Below are positions 1 to 7,920 of a stretch of DNA of 22,654 bases, piece after piece. The stretch lies in assembly GCA_002085035.1 (NCBI GenBank), contig MZGM01000003.1, positions 1 through 22,654 on the forward strand, read 5' to 3'. Source of the DNA: Candidatus Zhuqueibacterota bacterium 4484_219. Lineage in GTDB: Bacteria; Zhuqueibacterota; JdFR-76; 4484-219. Numbering within the stretch: the first letter of the stretch is position 1; each line of letters opens with the position of its first letter. The notes below the pieces were generated by a model. That model worked only from the letters and a program-made list of their open reading frames with translations. It was not told where the DNA came from and made no database searches. Position numbers and translations under genes: made by a program.

Positions 1-2
1 TA

Positions 3-1148
3 GCCAAGCTTCGTCAGGATTGGCAACAGGCTGTGGAGACCTATCAAATCTTGCTCTCACGGTTTCCAAACAGTCTAGAAAGTTTCGCTGCCGAAGTTAA
101 ATTGGCTGACCTGTTGTTCGACCTTGGAAAATTCAAAGAAGCTCTTGGACACTACCAGAAGGCATTGACCAATTTGTCTCAGGAATATGATCCTATGGAA
201 ATCGAAGCAAGGTCAATCTTATGTTTGTTGAAATTAGGTCAGATAACAAAAGCCGACATGAATATTAGACAATTCAAGAAGCGTTACAAAAAGTTAAATC
301 GATATCTGGCAGAATTTGAATACGAGAAAGGTAATTATTATCTCAATAATAAAAACTTCGAATTGGCAATTAAATCTTTTAAGCGTATTCTTTCCAAGTA
401 CAAGAAAACTAAATATGTTGAGTATGCGAAGTACAGTCTGGGTAAAGTCTATTTAATCCTCAATAGGACTGAGGAGGGATTAAAAATTTTAACACGAATC
501 CCCAGGCACTATCCAGATTCTGAAGTGTTGCCATTGGTTTATTTAACATTGGGAGATTTCTACTACAAAACTAAAAAGTTTGAAAATGCAATTTCTGCGT
601 TCAAACGAGTTTTGAAGCTCCATCCAGATGCAAATGTAGAGCAGACGGCTACTCAATACCTCATCAAGGTGTACAGCGATTTGGGTATTTACGATTCTGC
701 TTTAATGATGGTTCGCCAGTATCTGCAGAAGTTCCCCAATGCTGCGGATGCCTTGGAGAAAAAAATACAAATGGGCATTTTCTACATCAATCTTAATGAG
801 TATAATCGTGCCATCGAGCATTTGCGAAGTTTACTGGATGAGGCTGATCGTGAGACTGAGGCTGAAATCCAATATTGGATCGGGAAAAGCTATTTTAAGA
901 TGGGACAGTTTGAAAAAGCCATTGCCGAATACCTAAAAGTTAGTTATTTGGCCAAACCTACCAAACTTCCCTGGGATGTTACTGCGGAATATGAATCCGG
1001 GTTAGCCTACATGAAATTAGGAGAATTGGACAAAGCTCAAGCTATTTTCGACAAGATTGTAAAACGCTATGGAGCTGGCAGTGACTATGGTAGAGTCGCA
1101 TTGAGAAAAATCGAGGAAATCAAACAACTGCGCAAGGAAGAACGATAG
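3..1148 (+). CDS. TPR-repeat protein, 5' end outside the window
   Basis: The reading frame is open from base 3 to the stop at 1146-1148, and the peptide before the GTG at 33 (AKLRQDWQAVETYQ) already reads as a TPR helix. The gene therefore starts upstream of the window and GTG 33 is not its start. The visible 381 residues are a run of tetratricopeptide-type helical pairs, with recurring A-x-x-x-Y/F and G-x-F/Y-x-x-A-I patterns such as LGKFKEALGHYQKAL, TKKFENAISAFKRVL, LNEYNRAIEHL and MGQFEKAIAEYLKV. The C-terminus is rich in Lys, Arg and Glu. TPR arrays hold protein partners. No enzyme domain is visible, so the function is unknown. Many exported or lipoprotein TPR proteins look like this, but the N-terminus that would show a signal peptide is missing. 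The gene is followed after 19 bases by the HPP-family gene. The TPR call is firm; the role is not. Confidence 0.88.
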   Translation, partial: AKLRQDWQQAVETYQILLSRFPNSLESFAAEVKLADLLFDLGKFKEALGHYQKALTNLSQEYDPMEIEARSILCLLKLGQITKADMNIRQFKKRYKKLNRYLAEFEYEKGNYYLNNKNFELAIKSFKRILSKYKKTKYVEYAKYSLGKVYLILNRTEEGLKILTRIPRHYPDSEVLPLVYLTLGDFYYKTKKFENAISAFKRVLKLHPDANVEQTATQYLIKVYSDLGIYDSALMMVRQYLQKFPNAADALEKKIQMGIFYINLNEYNRAIEHLRSLLDEADRETEAEIQYWIGKSYFKMGQFEKAIAEYLKVSYLAKPTKLPWDVTAEYESGLAYMKLGELDKAQAIFDKIVKRYGAGSDYGRVALRKIEEIKQLRKEER

Positions 1149-1167
1149 AAAATTAGGCAAAAATAAA

Positions 1168-1671
1168 ATGAAAGTTTTTGATGAAAAATTTAGGAACAAT
1201 AAAATCAGATATGTATTACAATGTCTTTTGGCAGCAGTATCGGTTTTCATAATACTGTTATTTTTAAACGCCATATCAGATGCCGTTATCGTTGCTGCTT
1301 TGGGTGCCAGTGCTTTTATAGCATTTGCAATGCCTGAAGCACAGGTGTCAAGACCGAGGTTTCTAATAGGAGGATATTTAGTCGGAATAGCTGTTGGTTG
1401 GCCTTGCTATCGGTTATCATTGATTTCGACACTTACGAGTTTACCAGTTGTTAATGAGTGTTCAGATGTTATTTTTGGTGCTTTGGCTGTGGGCCTGTCG
1501 ATATTTATTATGGTAGTTACAGACACGGAGCATCCACCCGCGGCTGGTCTGGCTCTGGGACTCACTGTTGGTGAATGTACCCACAGAACGATTTTAGTTG
1601 CATTGATAGGAATTGTATCGTTATCTATCGTGAAAAGAGTGTTAAGGCCAGTGTTGAGGAATCTATTATAA
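1168..1671 (+). CDS. HPP-family integral membrane protein
   Basis: A 167-residue, very hydrophobic protein with about four membrane segments (roughly residues 15-34, 38-55, 68-85 and 98-118, plus a hydrophobic stretch near 137-155). The family hallmark is visible as EHPPAA at residues 121-126, and residues 60-78 (PRFLIGGYLVGIAVG) match the conserved arginine plus GG-containing loop of HPP (PF04982-type) proteins. HPP proteins are small membrane proteins. Some plant and cyanobacterial members have been linked to nitrite transport across membranes, but most bacterial members are uncharacterised, so no substrate is claimed. No CBS domain is fused here. The ATG start follows a TAGG 11 bases upstream. 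The TAA stop at 1669-1671 lies inside the ribosome-binding region of the next gene, suggesting co-translation with the beta-barrel candidate. Confidence 0.85.
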   Translation: MKVFDEKFRNNKIRYVLQCLLAAVSVFIILLFLNAISDAVIVAALGASAFIAFAMPEAQVSRPRFLIGGYLVGIAVGWPCYRLSLISTLTSLPVVNECSDVIFGALAVGLSIFIMVVTDTEHPPAAGLALGLTVGECTHRTILVALIGIVSLSIVKRVLRPVLRNLL

Positions 1672-1682
1672 GGTTTAAATTG
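1670..1682 (+). promoter_or_regulatory. ribosome-binding site deciding the TTG start of the barrel gene
   Basis: AAGG at 1670-1673, overlapping the TAA stop of the HPP gene, lies six bases before TTG 1680-1682. The longer in-frame start at 1575 would fuse a non-secretory leader to the signal peptide and has no reason to be used. Confidence 0.55.
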
Positions 1683-2366
1683 AAAAGAAGACTTGTCAAC
1701 ATAATTCTGGTAAGTGAGTTAATTTTAACAACCGTCAGCCTTGCACAGGAAAAGCCTTTGTCGGAAGCGTTCAGAAAATCAACAGTTGAAGAAACAGACG
1801 CTGTCCGAGTACGGTTGCCTAAACCGAGGGTATTTAATTCCGCAGCTGGAATCTATTTAGGGGTGTTTTATGGTCAATTTTTGGGCTTAGGCGGGCGATT
1901 TAACCACTGGCTTCAAAAACCATTTAGTTTCGAAGCGGACTTTGGCATTGTTTCAATTACTGAAGATAGACTCTATTTAACTCAGGACCCTTACTTATAC
2001 GGTAACTATGTGTCTTATGAGCGTAGTGCCGTGTTGTTCCAATTCTATTTGGGAGCTAATAAGTGTTTGTTCTCAAAGGATTCTAATTCTAATTTTCGTT
2101 TTTACTTCACAATAGGCTTAGGACCAGTTCTCGGAGTAGAATATACCGATCGCAATACGTCCCCACGAAGTCTACACTATTCCCGCACAATTTGGACTTT
2201 TTCTGAATTTACTGGCATCAAAGTAGATTATGTTGCTGGCACTCGGGGGCAGTTACTTTTAAATTTGGACATTCGTTACTATCTCCTGCGATTTCGTCAA
2301 TCTATCATGGACAAGAAAAATTATGATGGACTGGTGGTTATGTTTGGATTTGCCAGGATGTTCTAA
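1680..2366 (+). CDS. exported protein, probable small outer-membrane beta-barrel
   Basis: The start is chosen as TTG 1680 because AAGG lies at 1670-1673, seven bases before it, and because the product then begins with a classic signal peptide: basic MKRR, a hydrophobic core (LVNIILVSELILTTVS) and a likely cleavage after LAQ. The open frame extends back to 1575, but that part only overlaps the HPP gene. The mature protein of about 205 residues shows alternating hydrophobic and polar residues with many Tyr/Phe (GIYLGVFYGQFLGLGGRF, FRFYFTIGLGPVLGVEY, LLLNLDIRYYLLRF). It ends in Phe (VVMFGFARMF), the usual terminal aromatic of BAM-assembled barrels. This fits an 8- to 10-strand OmpA/OmpW-like barrel. 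I do not recognise a specific family. Role unknown; the neighbours (TPR and HPP) give no clear pathway. Confidence 0.72.
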   Translation: MKRRLVNIILVSELILTTVSLAQEKPLSEAFRKSTVEETDAVRVRLPKPRVFNSAAGIYLGVFYGQFLGLGGRFNHWLQKPFSFEADFGIVSITEDRLYLTQDPYLYGNYVSYERSAVLFQFYLGANKCLFSKDSNSNFRFYFTIGLGPVLGVEYTDRNTSPRSLHYSRTIWTFSEFTGIKVDYVAGTRGQLLLNLDIRYYLLRFRQSIMDKKNYDGLVVMFGFARMF

Positions 2367-2402
2367 ATACTTAACTTGAGAACTGCAATTAAATTTCATG
2401 CA

Positions 2403-3251
2403 ATGATGATTGATCGTAAATGGATTGAGCAGCTAATTAGTATGGCTCTTCAGGAGGATCTGGGAGAACGCGGCGATCTGACCTCAAGTGCTATTTTAGA
2501 CGGTGAAGAGCAGGGAAAGGCAAAAATTGTTGCCAGACAGGAAGGGATACTGGCGGGAGTAGAAATCTGCAGGTTGGTGTTTAATCAGGTAGATTCCAGT
2601 GTAGAATCTCAGGTGCTTAAGAATGATGGTCAGTTCCTTTCCGATGGAGAAGTGGTACTGCAATTGCAGGGTAGTCTGAAAAGCTTGCTAATGGCAGAGC
2701 GAACGGCATTGAATTTTCTGGCACATCTTTCTGGCATTGCTACTCTTACCCACCAGTTTGTAGAAGCAATTCGAGGGTTCCCTGTCAAGTTATTAGATAC
2801 GCGCAAGACTACTCCTGGCTGGCGAATGTTAGAGAAATACGCTGTAAAAGTAGGTGGAGGTACCAATCACCGCATGGGACTGTACGACATGATTTTGATC
2901 AAAGAAAATCATATTCGATCTGTGGGAGGTATTAATACCGCAGTGCAAAAGTGCCTTGACCATCTTAGGCGGGAAGGAATTACTGCCCGGATCGAAATTG
3001 AGGTTACTTCTTTGGATGAACTAAAAGAAGCATTGGCACTAACGGTGGATCAAATCATGCTGGACAATATGTCTGTATCTGAGATTCGGCAGGCAGTGGC
3101 AATTACAAGCGGTAGAGTACCCCTGGAAGCCTCAGGCACTATCACCTTGGAAAATATTCGCGAAATTGCTGCTACTGGGGTGGATTTTATCTCTGTTGGA
3201 AAGATTACTCATTCTGCTCCGGCGTTTGATTTTTCTATGCTGGTAGAATAG
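2403..3251 (+). CDS. nadC: nicotinate-nucleotide pyrophosphorylase (carboxylating), quinolinate phosphoribosyltransferase
   Basis: Cytosolic enzyme of de novo NAD synthesis: quinolinate + PRPP gives nicotinate mononucleotide, CO2 and PPi. With the ATG at 2403 the product is 282 residues, the normal NadC length. Family motifs are seen in order: EDLGERGDLTS near the N-terminus, ERTALNFLAHLSGIATLT, LLDTRKTTPGWRMLEKYAV, VGGGTNHRMGLYDMILIKENH, IEIEVTSLDEL, IMLDNMS, LEASGTITLENI and FISVGKITHSAPAFDFSM. These carry the Arg, His and Lys residues that bind quinolinate and the phosphates, and the C-terminal GxxTHS loop. A TTG at 2376 and an ATG at 2406 are also in frame. No strong Shine-Dalgarno separates them, and 2403 or 2406 gives the usual N-terminus. 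nadA and nadB are not in the window. Confidence 0.96.
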   Translation: MMIDRKWIEQLISMALQEDLGERGDLTSSAILDGEEQGKAKIVARQEGILAGVEICRLVFNQVDSSVESQVLKNDGQFLSDGEVVLQLQGSLKSLLMAERTALNFLAHLSGIATLTHQFVEAIRGFPVKLLDTRKTTPGWRMLEKYAVKVGGGTNHRMGLYDMILIKENHIRSVGGINTAVQKCLDHLRREGITARIEIEVTSLDELKEALALTVDQIMLDNMSVSEIRQAVAITSGRVPLEASGTITLENIREIAATGVDFISVGKITHSAPAFDFSMLVE

Positions 3252-3272
3252 AGTTTCAATCACAAAAACCAC

Positions 3273-3301
3273 TTGACAATCTAAAAATATTGTTGTAATT
3301 T
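3273..3301 (+). promoter_or_regulatory. candidate sigma-70-type promoter before gcvPB
   Basis: A perfect TTGACA at 3273-3278 is followed by a 17-base spacer and TAATTT at 3296-3301. The -35 box and the spacing are ideal, while the -10 box matches TATAAT at only three of six positions. It sits in the 96-base gap between nadC and gcvPB, one of the few real gaps on this strand, so a fresh start for the gcvPB-signalling block is plausible. Confidence 0.4.
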
Positions 3302-3347
3302 TTTTATGCTTACGTTCATTCACTAACTATTATTGCTTATAGATCAA

Positions 3348-4727
3348 ATGATCTCTGCACCACAAAAAATGATTTTTGAGCTTGGTGCTAGCGGACGCAA
3401 GGGTTATAGTTTACCAGAACTGACTATTCCTATTAAAGAAGTAGCTGATTTAATCCCGGCAGAATTCTTACGCTCGCAACCTGCTGAACTCCCAGAGGTG
3501 TCTGAACTTGAAGTGATGCGACACTTCATCGCCCTTTCACAGCTAAATTACCATGTAGAGAAAGGCATTTATCCTCTTGGCTCCTGTACAATGAAATACA
3601 ATCCTAAGATTAATGAAGTTGTGTCACGTCTGGAGGGGATTGTAGCTCTTCATCCATTGCAAGATGAGGAAGATGTGCAAGGGGCATTGGCGTTAATGCA
3701 TGAATTGGGTCAATATCTTTGCGAGATCGCCGGGATGGAGGCAATAACTTTACAGCCTGCTGCAGGGGCACATGGTGAGCTTACTGGTCTGCTGCTCATT
3801 CGTGCCTATCACGAAGATCAGGGCAATCCCCGTAAAAAGGTATTATTGCCAGATTCTGCACATGGAACCAATCCCGCCAGTGCTTCCCTTGTAGGTTATC
3901 AGGCGGTGCAAATTAAATCTAATGATAAAGGTTTAATAGATTTAGATGATCTTAAGCGTCATCTTGATGATGAAGTTGCTGCTCTGATGTTGACCAATCC
4001 CAATACTCTGGGATTGTTTGAAACACAGATTGAAACAGTGTGCAGATTGGTTGCTGAGGCAGGAGCGTTGCTTTACATGGATGGGGCTAATCTTAATGCC
4101 CTGCTGGGTATCGTGCGGCCTGGAGATTTGGGTTTTGATGTGGTTCATTTTAATCTTCACAAGACTTTTTCTGCTCCTCATGGTGGGGGTGGGCCCGGTA
4201 GTGGCCCATTGGGAGTTTCCAAGAAATTGGTTGATTTTTTGCCAGTTCCTACAGTGGAATTGAAAGATGGTTACTATTTTCTTGATTACGACCGTCCCAA
4301 GAGCATTGGTAAGGTTGCTACCTTTTTTGGCAATTTCACTGTGATGGTAAAAGCATTTGCCTATATTCGAATGATGGGGGCATCGGGGCTCAAAGAAGCC
4401 AGTAAAATGGCTATTTTGAATGCTAACTATCTTTTGGAACGATTGAAGTCGATGTACCATTTACCTTACCCGACACGCCCGATGCATGAATTTGTGCTTT
4501 CGGCCGAACGTCAGAAGCAATATGGGGTGAGAACCACCGATATTGCAAAACGATTGTTAGATCTGGGTTTTCATGCTCCTACAATATATTTCCCTCTCAT
4601 TGTGCACGAGGCTTTGATGATCGAACCTACCGAAACTGAATCTAAAGAAACTTTGGACGCATTCGCGGAGGCACTTCTGCAAATCGCTGATGAAGCAAGC
4701 GAAAATCCTAAAAATTTTAGTAGTTGA
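3348..4727 (+). CDS. gcvPB: glycine dehydrogenase (decarboxylating), P-protein subunit 2
   Basis: PLP-dependent C-terminal subunit of the two-subunit glycine cleavage P-protein, which decarboxylates glycine and passes the aminomethyl group to lipoylated GcvH. About 459 residues, normal for GcvPB. Visible motifs are GRKGYSLPEL, the YPLGSCTMKYNPKINE block, LQPAAGAHGELTGLL, PDSAHGTNPASASLVGY, LMLTNPNTLGLFE, MDGANLNALLG, and the PLP-lysine segment HFNLHKTFSAPHGGGGPG (Lys at residue 272 from ATG 3348). A TTG at 3333 and an ATG at 3369 are in frame. I chose 3348 because family proteins begin shortly before the IFELG-GRKGYSLPEL segment, but no clear ribosome-binding site decides it. gcvPA, gcvH and gcvT are not in the window. 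The last 38 bases overlap the start of the following diguanylate cyclase gene. Confidence 0.95.
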   Translation: MISAPQKMIFELGASGRKGYSLPELTIPIKEVADLIPAEFLRSQPAELPEVSELEVMRHFIALSQLNYHVEKGIYPLGSCTMKYNPKINEVVSRLEGIVALHPLQDEEDVQGALALMHELGQYLCEIAGMEAITLQPAAGAHGELTGLLLIRAYHEDQGNPRKKVLLPDSAHGTNPASASLVGYQAVQIKSNDKGLIDLDDLKRHLDDEVAALMLTNPNTLGLFETQIETVCRLVAEAGALLYMDGANLNALLGIVRPGDLGFDVVHFNLHKTFSAPHGGGGPGSGPLGVSKKLVDFLPVPTVELKDGYYFLDYDRPKSIGKVATFFGNFTVMVKAFAYIRMMGASGLKEASKMAILNANYLLERLKSMYHLPYPTRPMHEFVLSAERQKQYGVRTTDIAKRLLDLGFHAPTIYFPLIVHEALMIEPTETESKETLDAFAEALLQIADEASENPKNFSS

Positions 4728-5634
4728 CGATATAGCTATTAATCTAGAGTTACAAAAAGCTTATTTAACTGCTGCCGGCTATGAGGTAATAGAAGCTAAA
4801 AGCGGTCAAGAGGCTCTTCAGAAGGTTAGAGACGAAAAACCTGATTTGATTCTGTTGGATGTTATGATGCCCAAAATGAGTGGATATGAGGTCTGTAAAA
4901 TTCTTAAGAACGATCCAGAAACCCAATTTATTCCGATAATAATGGTTACTGCCTTGACAAGCGTGGAGGACAAAATACGAGGGATCGAAGCTGGTGCCGA
5001 CGACTTTATTTCCAGACCATTTAACAAAACTGAGTTAATGGCACGGGTGAAATCTTTGCTACGGATTAAGTTTCTTCAGGATCAACTACACCAGCGAATG
5101 CAAGAACTTAGTGAGGCTAGAGAGCGACTTCAGCAATTGGCAATTACCGATGGTTTAACAGGCTTGTTTAACTACCGCTATTTTCGTGAGCAGTTGGAAC
5201 ATGAAATCAATCGGGCAGAACGTCACAATTTGAATGTTTCTCTTGTGATGATGGATATTGATTTTTTTAAGTATTATAATGATCGCAATGGTCACTTGGC
5301 TGGCGATGAAGTGCTGAAACATATTGCTAATATATTGTGTTCCAATGTTCGAAAGATAGACATCGCTGCGCGTTATGGTGGTGAAGAATTTGCTCTCATT
5401 TTGCCGGAAACTGATAAGAACTCTGCCGTGATTGTAGCTGAAAAAATCCGTAAATTGATAGAAGATGATCCCATTCCCCATGAAGAGAGACAACCTAATG
5501 GGAAATTGACCATCAGTATGGGAGTTTCCAATTTTCCTGATGATAGCCGTACAGCAAAAGGATTAATTGAGATAGCTGACCGCAGGCTGTATAATGCTAA
5601 ACAGGCAGGGCGCAATGTCGTAATAGCAGAATGA
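4690..5634 (+). CDS. response regulator diguanylate cyclase (receiver-GGDEF, PleD-like)
   Basis: Predicted to make c-di-GMP from two GTP under control of an N-terminal receiver. Residues 8-122 form the receiver: DD at 13-14, phospho-acceptor Asp57 (LILLDVMMP), Thr87, and Arg109-Pro where most receivers have Lys-Pro. A coiled linker with heptads (LHQRMQELSEARERLQQLAI) leads into the GGDEF domain, about 150-312. The active-site loop is GGEEF at 230-234, an accepted active variant. The inhibitory product-binding RxxD is present at 221-224 (RKID), with the standard five-residue gap. DGLTGLFNYRYFREQL and MMDIDFFKYYND carry the metal and GTP contacts. The product is 314 residues. The ATG lies inside gcvPB (38-base overlap), which implies co-transcription, and the gene heads the five-gene signalling block. 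No EAL domain occurs here or nearby. Confidence 0.94.
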   Translation: MKQAKILKILVVDDIAINLELQKAYLTAAGYEVIEAKSGQEALQKVRDEKPDLILLDVMMPKMSGYEVCKILKNDPETQFIPIIMVTALTSVEDKIRGIEAGADDFISRPFNKTELMARVKSLLRIKFLQDQLHQRMQELSEARERLQQLAITDGLTGLFNYRYFREQLEHEINRAERHNLNVSLVMMDIDFFKYYNDRNGHLAGDEVLKHIANILCSNVRKIDIAARYGGEEFALILPETDKNSAVIVAEKIRKLIEDDPIPHEERQPNGKLTISMGVSNFPDDSRTAKGLIEIADRRLYNAKQAGRNVVIAE

Positions 5635-5647
5635 TACCTTTAATGCC

Positions 5648-7891
5648 ATGAAGTTGTTTAGACGTAAAAAATTACTTCATCGACTGCTTGTTATTGTACT
5701 GTTGGTTGCATTATTGCCTTTGGCAATCGCAGGCTTTTATTTTATTCACAATGCAACTAAGGAGTTAGAAGCGGCTGCACAGCAGAAATTGAAAAATCAA
5801 GCTGCTCTATTAGCTACCGTTCTCTCTGAGCAATATTTGGCAAAATGGAATGAATTTCTGTTAACGCTGCAGGGGGCATATTCGCATTCTCGAAACTTAG
5901 CTTTTTGTCAAAAACTCATTAAAAACTCGCTGCGAGATACTCCTGCTTATGTGGCGATTCAGAGAGTGGAGTTTTTCTCGGGTCCTTCCTACCATACTGG
6001 TCGGATAGTTTATGAGTCCCCCAATTATCGTCATTTTTTCCGTTCTAATGCTGTCCAGCGATTTCTTAAAAGTATTACTGGTCAAAACCAAAGTCATAGT
6101 TTCTTACTGAGCCATGTCTATTATTCGAGCCTTGATAGTTGTCCCTATGCACTGTTTACCAGATTGCCATCTGGTTCTTATTCAGGTCAAGATTTTTTTG
6201 TATTGATTGTCAATTTGGTTCCAGTGATGAAGGGATTGCATGATTATGCAACACAGCAGGGTTGGAAGACAAAGTTTTTAGTTTGGGATGGCTTGCAACA
6301 ACCAGTTTCTATCCCTGGGAGGTTAAGTTTCCATAATGAAATTCAACAACGCAAACATGTAGTTTTTTCCGCCCCAGCGGTTTCTGCGCCGTTTAGTACG
6401 TACCGTTTTAAATCCGCAACCGGACAAATTTGGCTGGGGGCCCTGGCTAACGTTTCTACTTCATCCCAATGGAAATTGACCGTGGAAATGTCTCGTCAAC
6501 AGGCCATAAGGGCTATCAGTAATCTTTGGGTTAAATTTTGGTTACTTATAGTTTTTGGTATTCTGATAGCGCTTTCAGGTGCGTTGTATTACTGGAAAAA
6601 GATTGCTGATCCAATCGAGCGTTTTACTAAATCTGCTACCGAAATTGCCAGGGGTAACTTTTCCCAGAGAGTAGAGGTGGATAGCAACGACGAAATTGGT
6701 CGCCTGGCCAAAATTTTTAACTACATGGTTGAGGAATTGCGGCGACTTCACAATATGAATCTCAACAAAATAATTTCGGAAAGAGCCAAAACCCAGACCA
6801 TCATTCGCAATATCGCTGACGGGGTAATTGTGACGGATGTTCAGGATCGTATTGTACTTGTTAATAATGCTATCGAGCAATGGTTTAACATAAGGGAAAG
6901 TCAACTATTAGAAAAGTCTATTAACGAAGTTATTGGCAACGTTGAATTGTTAAAGTTGTTGGAAGAAGTTAAAGAAACTCGTTTGGAAAGTACTTTTACG
7001 CGTGAAATTAGTCTCCAATTACCACAACAACATGACGAGACGGTATTTCAGGCAAAAGCCACCCGAATTTACGGTCGTGAGGACGAGTTGATGGGGGTAG
7101 TTACTGTATTGCGAGATATTACCAAGGAGAAAGAGATCGACCGGATGAAAACTGATTTGGTATCATTAGTTGCTCATGAATTGCGTTCTCCTTTAACCTC
7201 TATTTCTGGATTTGCTGAGCTATTGCTGGAAACAGCAGCCACGAACAACAACATCGCTGAATATGTCCGGATTATTAAGCAGGAATCCGATCGTTTAGCT
7301 GCTTTGGTGAATAAATTTCTCGATCTTGCTCGCATTGAAGCTGGGCGGATAGACTTTAAACCAGCAAAGATTAATTTGAATGAACTTGTGGAAAGTCTTT
7401 TGTATTTTGCTAATCTCCAGGCACAAGAAAAAGATACGAAAATTGATGTATATCTTCCCCCCAAGGCAGTTACCGCTTACGTTGATGAAAAAATGATTTC
7501 AGAAGTGATTCTGAATTTGCTCTCTAACGCTGTAAAATATAGTCCCCCTCATAGCAAAGTGGCACTGTATCTGAAAGAACTTAATGATAAAGAAGTGGTA
7601 TTGCAGGTTGTTGACAACGGTTACGGCATTGCCAAGGCACATTTAGATCGTATTTTTGAGAAGTTCTATCGGATAAAAGAAGCGGAAGAGTTGAGGGAAG
7701 AGCGGGGGACAGGTTTAGGGCTGGCGTTAGTAAAACAGATTGTCGAACTTCACCATGGACGAATCGAGGTGGAAAGTGAAGTGGGAAAGGGTTCAATTTT
7801 CCGGGTCATTTTGCCCAAAAACTTACCCCAAGAACAAAGTACTATTGACGTAGAATACAAATTGATAGAAGACTCGCAGGGAAATAGTTGA
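5648..7891 (+). CDS. membrane sensor histidine kinase (sensor-HAMP-PAS-HisKA-HATPase)
   Basis: A 747-residue inner-membrane kinase. Basic residues MKLFRRKKLLHR precede membrane helix 1 (about 12-33). Residues 34-293 form an extracytoplasmic domain of dCache-like size whose ligand cannot be named. Helix 2 is about 295-317, followed by HAMP (about 318-372, with DPIERF and NDEIGRLAKIFNYM), PAS (about 385-495, TIIRNIADGVIVTD) and HisKA with His510 in VAHELRSPLTS. The HATPase domain shows N-box NLLSNAVKYS, G1 DNGYGIA, F-box IFEKFYR and G2 GTGLGLALV. All kinase boxes are intact, so it should autophosphorylate. Its C-terminus lacks a receiver; the next gene begins with a receiver domain 29 bases downstream, a likely phosphate acceptor. 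It starts 13 bases after the diguanylate cyclase. Confidence 0.94.
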   Translation: MKLFRRKKLLHRLLVIVLLVALLPLAIAGFYFIHNATKELEAAAQQKLKNQAALLATVLSEQYLAKWNEFLLTLQGAYSHSRNLAFCQKLIKNSLRDTPAYVAIQRVEFFSGPSYHTGRIVYESPNYRHFFRSNAVQRFLKSITGQNQSHSFLLSHVYYSSLDSCPYALFTRLPSGSYSGQDFFVLIVNLVPVMKGLHDYATQQGWKTKFLVWDGLQQPVSIPGRLSFHNEIQQRKHVVFSAPAVSAPFSTYRFKSATGQIWLGALANVSTSSQWKLTVEMSRQQAIRAISNLWVKFWLLIVFGILIALSGALYYWKKIADPIERFTKSATEIARGNFSQRVEVDSNDEIGRLAKIFNYMVEELRRLHNMNLNKIISERAKTQTIIRNIADGVIVTDVQDRIVLVNNAIEQWFNIRESQLLEKSINEVIGNVELLKLLEEVKETRLESTFTREISLQLPQQHDETVFQAKATRIYGREDELMGVVTVLRDITKEKEIDRMKTDLVSLVAHELRSPLTSISGFAELLLETAATNNNIAEYVRIIKQESDRLAALVNKFLDLARIEAGRIDFKPAKINLNELVESLLYFANLQAQEKDTKIDVYLPPKAVTAYVDEKMISEVILNLLSNAVKYSPPHSKVALYLKELNDKEVVLQVVDNGYGIAKAHLDRIFEKFYRIKEAEELREERGTGLGLALVKQIVELHHGRIEVESEVGKGSIFRVILPKNLPQEQSTIDVEYKLIEDSQGNS

Positions 7892-7911
7892 TTAAAGATT
7901 TTTATGGGGAT

Positions 7912-7916
7912 GGAGG
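7912..7916 (+). promoter_or_regulatory. ribosome-binding site deciding the start at 7921
   Basis: GGAGG at 7912-7916 lies four bases before ATG 7921. The longer in-frame TTG at 7888, overlapping the previous stop, has no such site and adds an unrelated leader (MIKDFYGDGGP) before the receiver fold. Confidence 0.8.
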
Positions 7917-7920
7917 ACCT

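Noticed and set aside
33..35. GTG as the start of the first TPR gene
   Set aside because: The frame is open to the window edge and the preceding residues already form a TPR helix, so the gene is simply cut by the window.
3252..3347. Glycine riboswitch before gcvPB
   Set aside because: The spacer is under 100 bases, lacks the paired G-rich helices of a glycine aptamer, and is better explained by a TTGACA promoter.
3942..4460. 172-codon minus-strand open frame inside gcvPB
   Set aside because: It mirrors the conserved PLP-site region of gcvPB; the reading has no domain signature and low-complexity His/Gln-rich composition.
7888..7920. TTG 7888 as the start of the receiver-PAS-kinase
   Set aside because: ATG 7921 has a strong GGAGG at ideal spacing and gives a receiver that begins at the normal position.
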